DNA from: an uncultured Flavobacteriaceae bacterium | Lineage (GTDB): Bacteria > Bacteroidota > Bacteroidia > Flavobacteriales > Flavobacteriaceae | DNA: 8,027 nucleotides | Assembly (NCBI GenBank): GCA_938018045.1 | Contig: CALIIP010000240.1 | Location: 1-8,027, forward strand | Reading direction: 5' to 3' | Program-made: the position numbers and the translations under genes | Notes under the pieces: model-generated | What the model was told of the DNA's origin: nothing | The model's input: only the letters and a program-made list of their open reading frames with translations | Database searches by the model: none | Shown: positions 5,348-8,027 of the stretch, one piece after another | Numbering within the stretch: the first letter of the stretch is position 1 | How the letters are laid out: each line of letters opens with the position of its first letter

Positions 5348-6475
5348 GTGAGCATCCTCAAAAAAGATATATTAGCAGCACTTGAAAGCATTACTGCTCC
5401 TGGAGAAGGGAAGAGTTTGGTTGAGAGTAATTCAGTAAAAAACATTGTTATTTTTGATAAAGAAATAATACTTGATGTAGAAATCGGTAACCCTTCTTTA
5501 CAAGCAAAAAAACGTGTTGAAGTTGAAATCATGAAAATAATTCATGAAAAAGTGCATCCAAAAGCAGACATAAAAGTAAATGTGACAGCAGTAGTTAAAG
5601 AAAAAGTTGTGAAGCAAAAACCAGGAAAAGAAATTCCTGGAGTAAAAAATATTATTGCGGTAGCATCTGGAAAAGGCGGAGTTGGGAAATCTACCATTAC
5701 TTCAAATTTGGCTATTTCTCTATCCAAAATGGGATTTGCAGTTGGTATTTTAGATGCCGATGTTTACGGACCATCAACACATTTAATGTTTGATGTCGCA
5801 AATGCAAAACCTCGTTCAACAACTGTTGACGGAAGATCTAAAATGAAACCTGTAGAAAGTTACGGAGTTAAAATTCTTTCTCTCGGATTTTTTACACAAC
5901 CAAATCAAGCAGTAATTTGGCGTGGACCAATGGCTTCAAAAGCATTAAATCAAATGATTTTTGATGCAGATTGGGGAGAATTAGATTTCTTGATTATCGA
6001 TTTACCTCCTGGAACTGGAGATGTACACTTATCAATAGTGCAAGCATTGCCATTGACCGGAGCAGTTATCGTGAGTACCCCTCAAAACATTGCTTTGGCT
6101 GATGCTAAAAAAGGAGTTGCAATGTTTCAGCAAGAAAACATCAACGTACCTGTTCTTGGTATTGTTGAAAATATGAGTTATTTTACTCCTGCTGAATTAC
6201 CTAACAATAAATATTATATCTTTGGAAAAGATGGCGCAAAGAATTTAGCGTCAGACTTAGGAGCTAAATTTTTAGGAGAAGTACCATTGGTACAAAGCAT
6301 TAGAGAATCAGGTGATTTTGGAAGCCCTGTTGCTTTGCAAGACGGAACTGAATTAGAAGAAATATTTGCAGATATAACCAAAAATATGGTATCAGAGTTG
6401 GTAAAAAGAAATACTGATTTACCACCAACAGAAGTAGTAAGAATCACAACTATGAGTGGTTGTAGCACAAAATAA
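5348..6475 (+). CDS. mrp: Mrp/NBP35-family iron-sulfur carrier ATPase
   Basis: This is a P-loop ATPase of the Mrp/ApbC group, which carries and delivers Fe-S clusters in the cytoplasm. The 375 residues contain an N-terminal MIP18/DUF59-like domain (about 1-80) and a MinD/ParA-like ATPase domain (about 98-345). Visible motifs are the deviant Walker A GKGGVGKST (108-116), Walker A' LDADVYGPS (135-143), the switch DLPPGTGD (218-225) and ENMSYF (274-279). In most Mrp proteins ENMS-x-F is followed by a CxxC that holds a bridging cluster; here it reads TPAELPNNKYYIFG. The only cysteine of the whole protein is Cys372, in the tail MSGCSTK. The start is GTG: an in-frame TAG lies three codons upstream, and a promoter about 30 bases before it supports this start. 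The NifU-domain gene follows after 6 bases. Confidence 0.93.
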   Translation: MSILKKDILAALESITAPGEGKSLVESNSVKNIVIFDKEIILDVEIGNPSLQAKKRVEVEIMKIIHEKVHPKADIKVNVTAVVKEKVVKQKPGKEIPGVKNIIAVASGKGGVGKSTITSNLAISLSKMGFAVGILDADVYGPSTHLMFDVANAKPRSTTVDGRSKMKPVESYGVKILSLGFFTQPNQAVIWRGPMASKALNQMIFDADWGELDFLIIDLPPGTGDVHLSIVQALPLTGAVIVSTPQNIALADAKKGVAMFQQENINVPVLGIVENMSYFTPAELPNNKYYIFGKDGAKNLASDLGAKFLGEVPLVQSIRESGDFGSPVALQDGTELEEIFADITKNMVSELVKRNTDLPPTEVVRITTMSGCSTK

Positions 6476-6481
6476 CTATAA

Positions 6482-6733
6482 ATGACAGCACAAGAAACAC
6501 AAAACAATATTGAAAAAGCTTTAGAAGAGATAAGACCTTTTTTATTGGCTGATGGAGGGGATATTTCACTTGTAAACATTGAAAATAATATTGTAAGAGT
6601 TCAGTTAGAAGGTGCATGCACAAGTTGTTCTGTCAATCAAATGACACTCACTAATGGTGTTGAAGCAACTATTAAACGCTACGCGCCTCAAATAGAAAAA
6701 GTAATTGAAGTAAGTCAAGAACATTCGAAATAA
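6482..6733 (+). CDS. NifU C-terminal domain Fe-S scaffold protein
   Basis: This 83-residue protein consists of a single NifU C-terminal (Nfu) domain. It shows the expected order: helix EKALEEIRPFLLADGGDISLV (11-31), strand, then GACTSCSVNQMTL (44-56) with the cluster-binding cysteines at 46 and 49, and a final helix containing GVEATIKRYAPQIEKVIEV. Two such domains in a dimer bind one [4Fe-4S] cluster that is passed to target proteins. It starts six bases after the mrp stop, so the scaffold and the carrier ATPase are almost certainly made together. This is notable because the Mrp partner lacks the usual CxxC. Size and motifs are complete; no extra domain is present. Confidence 0.94.
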   Translation: MTAQETQNNIEKALEEIRPFLLADGGDISLVNIENNIVRVQLEGACTSCSVNQMTLTNGVEATIKRYAPQIEKVIEVSQEHSK

Positions 6734-6737
6734 GCTG

Positions 6738-6745
6738 TATATTTG
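6738..6745 (+). promoter_or_regulatory. Candidate -7 box upstream of the dioxygenase gene
   Basis: TATATTTG begins five bases after the nifU-domain stop and is identical to the boxes at 3184 and 5310. No TTG lies at the expected distance upstream, so the match is half a promoter. If used, the leader before the ATG at 6877 would be about 125 bases and would include a short open frame at 6753-6821. Confidence 0.45.
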
Positions 6746-6752
6746 TTTCATT

Positions 6753-6821
6753 ATGAACACATTTTGGCAAGACATATTAATTTATCTTAATTATCACTTA
6801 ATTAAAAGGAATCCAGAATAG
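6753..6821 (+). other. 22-codon open frame, possible leader peptide
   Basis: ATG at 6753 begins a 22-residue frame ending with TAG at 6819-6821, immediately downstream of the TATATTTG box and 55 bases before the dioxygenase start. The peptide begins MNTFWQDILIY and contains one Phe, one Trp, two Tyr and one His. A run of seven T (6826-6832) follows just after its stop, but the stem before it is poor. It could be a leader peptide or an open frame arising by chance; nothing confirms translation. Confidence 0.25.
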
Positions 6822-6876
6822 AGGCTTTTTTTGATTTTTCAATCAACTAATTTTTAATCATTTAATTTAAAAAATT

Positions 6877-8027
6877 ATGCCTCGATATCACTCACTCGGA
6901 AAAATTCCACAAAAAAGACATACTGTATTTAAAAGTCCTGAAGGAAACTTCTATTATGAAGAACTTTTTGGAACTATTGGTTTTGACGGAATGTCATCAC
7001 TTTTATATCACACACAAAGACCTACACAGGTTAAAGACATTATAAAATCTTATGATGTATCCCCAAAAATTGCTGTAGAAAAAAACATGAAAGCATATAG
7101 CCTTGAAGGCTATAAAGTTCCTCCAACAGATGATTATCTCGAAAGCAGAAAAATCATTTTGGCTAATAGCGATTGTTATATTGCTTTAGCTGCACCAAAA
7201 AAATCACTGCGAGATTATTTCTATAAAAATACAGATTCGGATGAGGTAATATTCATCCATAAAGGAACAGGAAAATTAAGAACATTTGTTGGAAATATTG
7301 ATTTTGAATATGGAGATTATTTAGTTATTCCTCGAGGAATGATTTATCAAATAGACTTTGATACTGAAGATAACAGACTCTTTATTGTTGAATCAAAAAG
7401 TCCAATTTATACACCAAAACGCTACCGTAATTGGTTTGGACAGCATTTAGAACATTCACCTTTTTGTGAGCGCGATATTCATCCGCCAAGTGAATTAGAA
7501 ACATTTGATGAAAAAGGAGAATTTATTTTAAAAGTAAAAAAACAAGATACAATACATGAATATTTGTACGCAGCACACCCATTTAGTGTTGTTGGTTGGG
7601 ATGGTTATAATTATCCTTACAAACTTTCTATTCATGATTTTGAGCCAATAACTGGTAGAATTCATCAGCCGCCACCAGTTCATCAAACTTTTGAAACAAA
7701 TGCTTTTGTAATATGCTCTTTTGTTCCTCGTTTATATGATTATCATCCAGACTCAATTCCAGCACCATATAATCACAGTAATATTGATTCTGATGAGGTT
7801 TTATATTATGTAGACGGTGATTTTATGAGTCGAAATAACATAGATAAAGGACAAGTAACTTTGCATCCTGCAGGAATACCGCATGGACCACATCCTGGAG
7901 CAATGGAAAGAAGTATTGGAAAAACAGAAACTGCAGAACTTGCAGTTATGGTTGATACTTTTAAACCGTTAATGATTACAGAAGAAGCATTAAAATTAGA
8001 TACAGGAGATTATCATCAATCTTGGTT
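6877..8027 (+). CDS. hmgA: Homogentisate 1,2-dioxygenase (3' end cut)
   Basis: This cupin-fold enzyme opens the ring of homogentisate with O2 and Fe(II) to give maleylacetoacetate in tyrosine and phenylalanine catabolism. The ATG at 6877 starts a frame open to the window edge with 383 complete codons; it reaches YHQSW near the expected end, so only a few residues are likely missing. By comparison with the human enzyme, PYNHSN (His300 here) aligns with human PYYHRN (His335), Glu307 in SDEV is the probable second ligand, and IPHGPH (His336) aligns with TPHGPD (His371), giving the His-Glu-His iron site. The His-to-Glu spacing is one residue longer than in the human protein. Its 143-base upstream region holds a TATATTTG box and a short open frame. 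It begins a separate unit from mrp-nifU; tyrosine-catabolism genes may follow outside the window. Confidence 0.93.
   Translation, partial: MPRYHSLGKIPQKRHTVFKSPEGNFYYEELFGTIGFDGMSSLLYHTQRPTQVKDIIKSYDVSPKIAVEKNMKAYSLEGYKVPPTDDYLESRKIILANSDCYIALAAPKKSLRDYFYKNTDSDEVIFIHKGTGKLRTFVGNIDFEYGDYLVIPRGMIYQIDFDTEDNRLFIVESKSPIYTPKRYRNWFGQHLEHSPFCERDIHPPSELETFDEKGEFILKVKKQDTIHEYLYAAHPFSVVGWDGYNYPYKLSIHDFEPITGRIHQPPPVHQTFETNAFVICSFVPRLYDYHPDSIPAPYNHSNIDSDEVLYYVDGDFMSRNNIDKGQVTLHPAGIPHGPHPGAMERSIGKTETAELAVMVDTFKPLMITEEALKLDTGDYHQSW

Noticed and set aside
6804..6832. Terminator AAAAG...CTTTT followed by a T-run before the dioxygenase gene
   Set aside because: Only five mostly A-T pairs can form, with a loop of about 16 bases; too weak to call.
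461..8027. CRISPR array, tRNA or rRNA genes, insertion sequence or prophage genes
   Set aside because: No regularly spaced repeats, no cloverleaf-like sequence and no transposase or phage motif was found by reading both strands; the region is filled by recognised genes.

Overview
The window is AT-rich, tightly packed bacterial chromosome that almost certainly comes from the family Flavobacteriaceae (phylum Bacteroidota). Three observations support this. The promoter -7 boxes fit the Bacteroidota pattern TAnnTTTG, and three of them are exactly TATATTTG. There are no clear Shine-Dalgarno sites. Several proteins have Bacteroidota-specific forms: a DUF6341-type small protein, a TrmB with FPDPQIKY in place of the usual FPDPWPK, and an Mrp without its CxxC. 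I cannot name the genus.

Left edge (1-460): the 3' end of a plus-strand gene whose C-terminus carries an R-x4-H motif of the HEPN type. It is followed 13 bases after its stop by a roughly 130-base imperfect palindrome that resembles an integron attC recombination site. This is the only part of the window that looks like accessory DNA.

Minus-strand block (461-3064): yicC, gmk and nadD overlap by 1 and 4 bases and form one operon read from a promoter at about 2506-2540. Upstream of it, with its own terminator, lies a BON-LysM gene that closely matches E. coli kbp (ygaU).

Plus-strand block (3212-6733): a divergent promoter drives a DUF6341-type membrane peptide and trmB. Next come an alkyltransferase-like (ATL) gene in which the reactive cysteine is replaced by alanine, a CBU_0592-type membrane protein and an ACT-domain protein (the last two overlap by 4 bases). 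A second promoter drives mrp and a NifU-domain gene, a likely iron-sulfur carrier and scaffold pair.

Right edge (6877-8027): a nearly complete homogentisate 1,2-dioxygenase of tyrosine catabolism. Its 143-base upstream region contains a TATATTTG box and a 22-codon open frame.

Most of the window is housekeeping: NAD synthesis, nucleotide metabolism, tRNA modification, Fe-S biogenesis and tyrosine breakdown. I see no convincing undescribed multi-gene system. The best leads are the attC-like element with its HEPN-like gene, the Mrp whose only cysteine is at the extreme C-terminus, the cysteine-less ATL, and the possible leader peptide before the dioxygenase.
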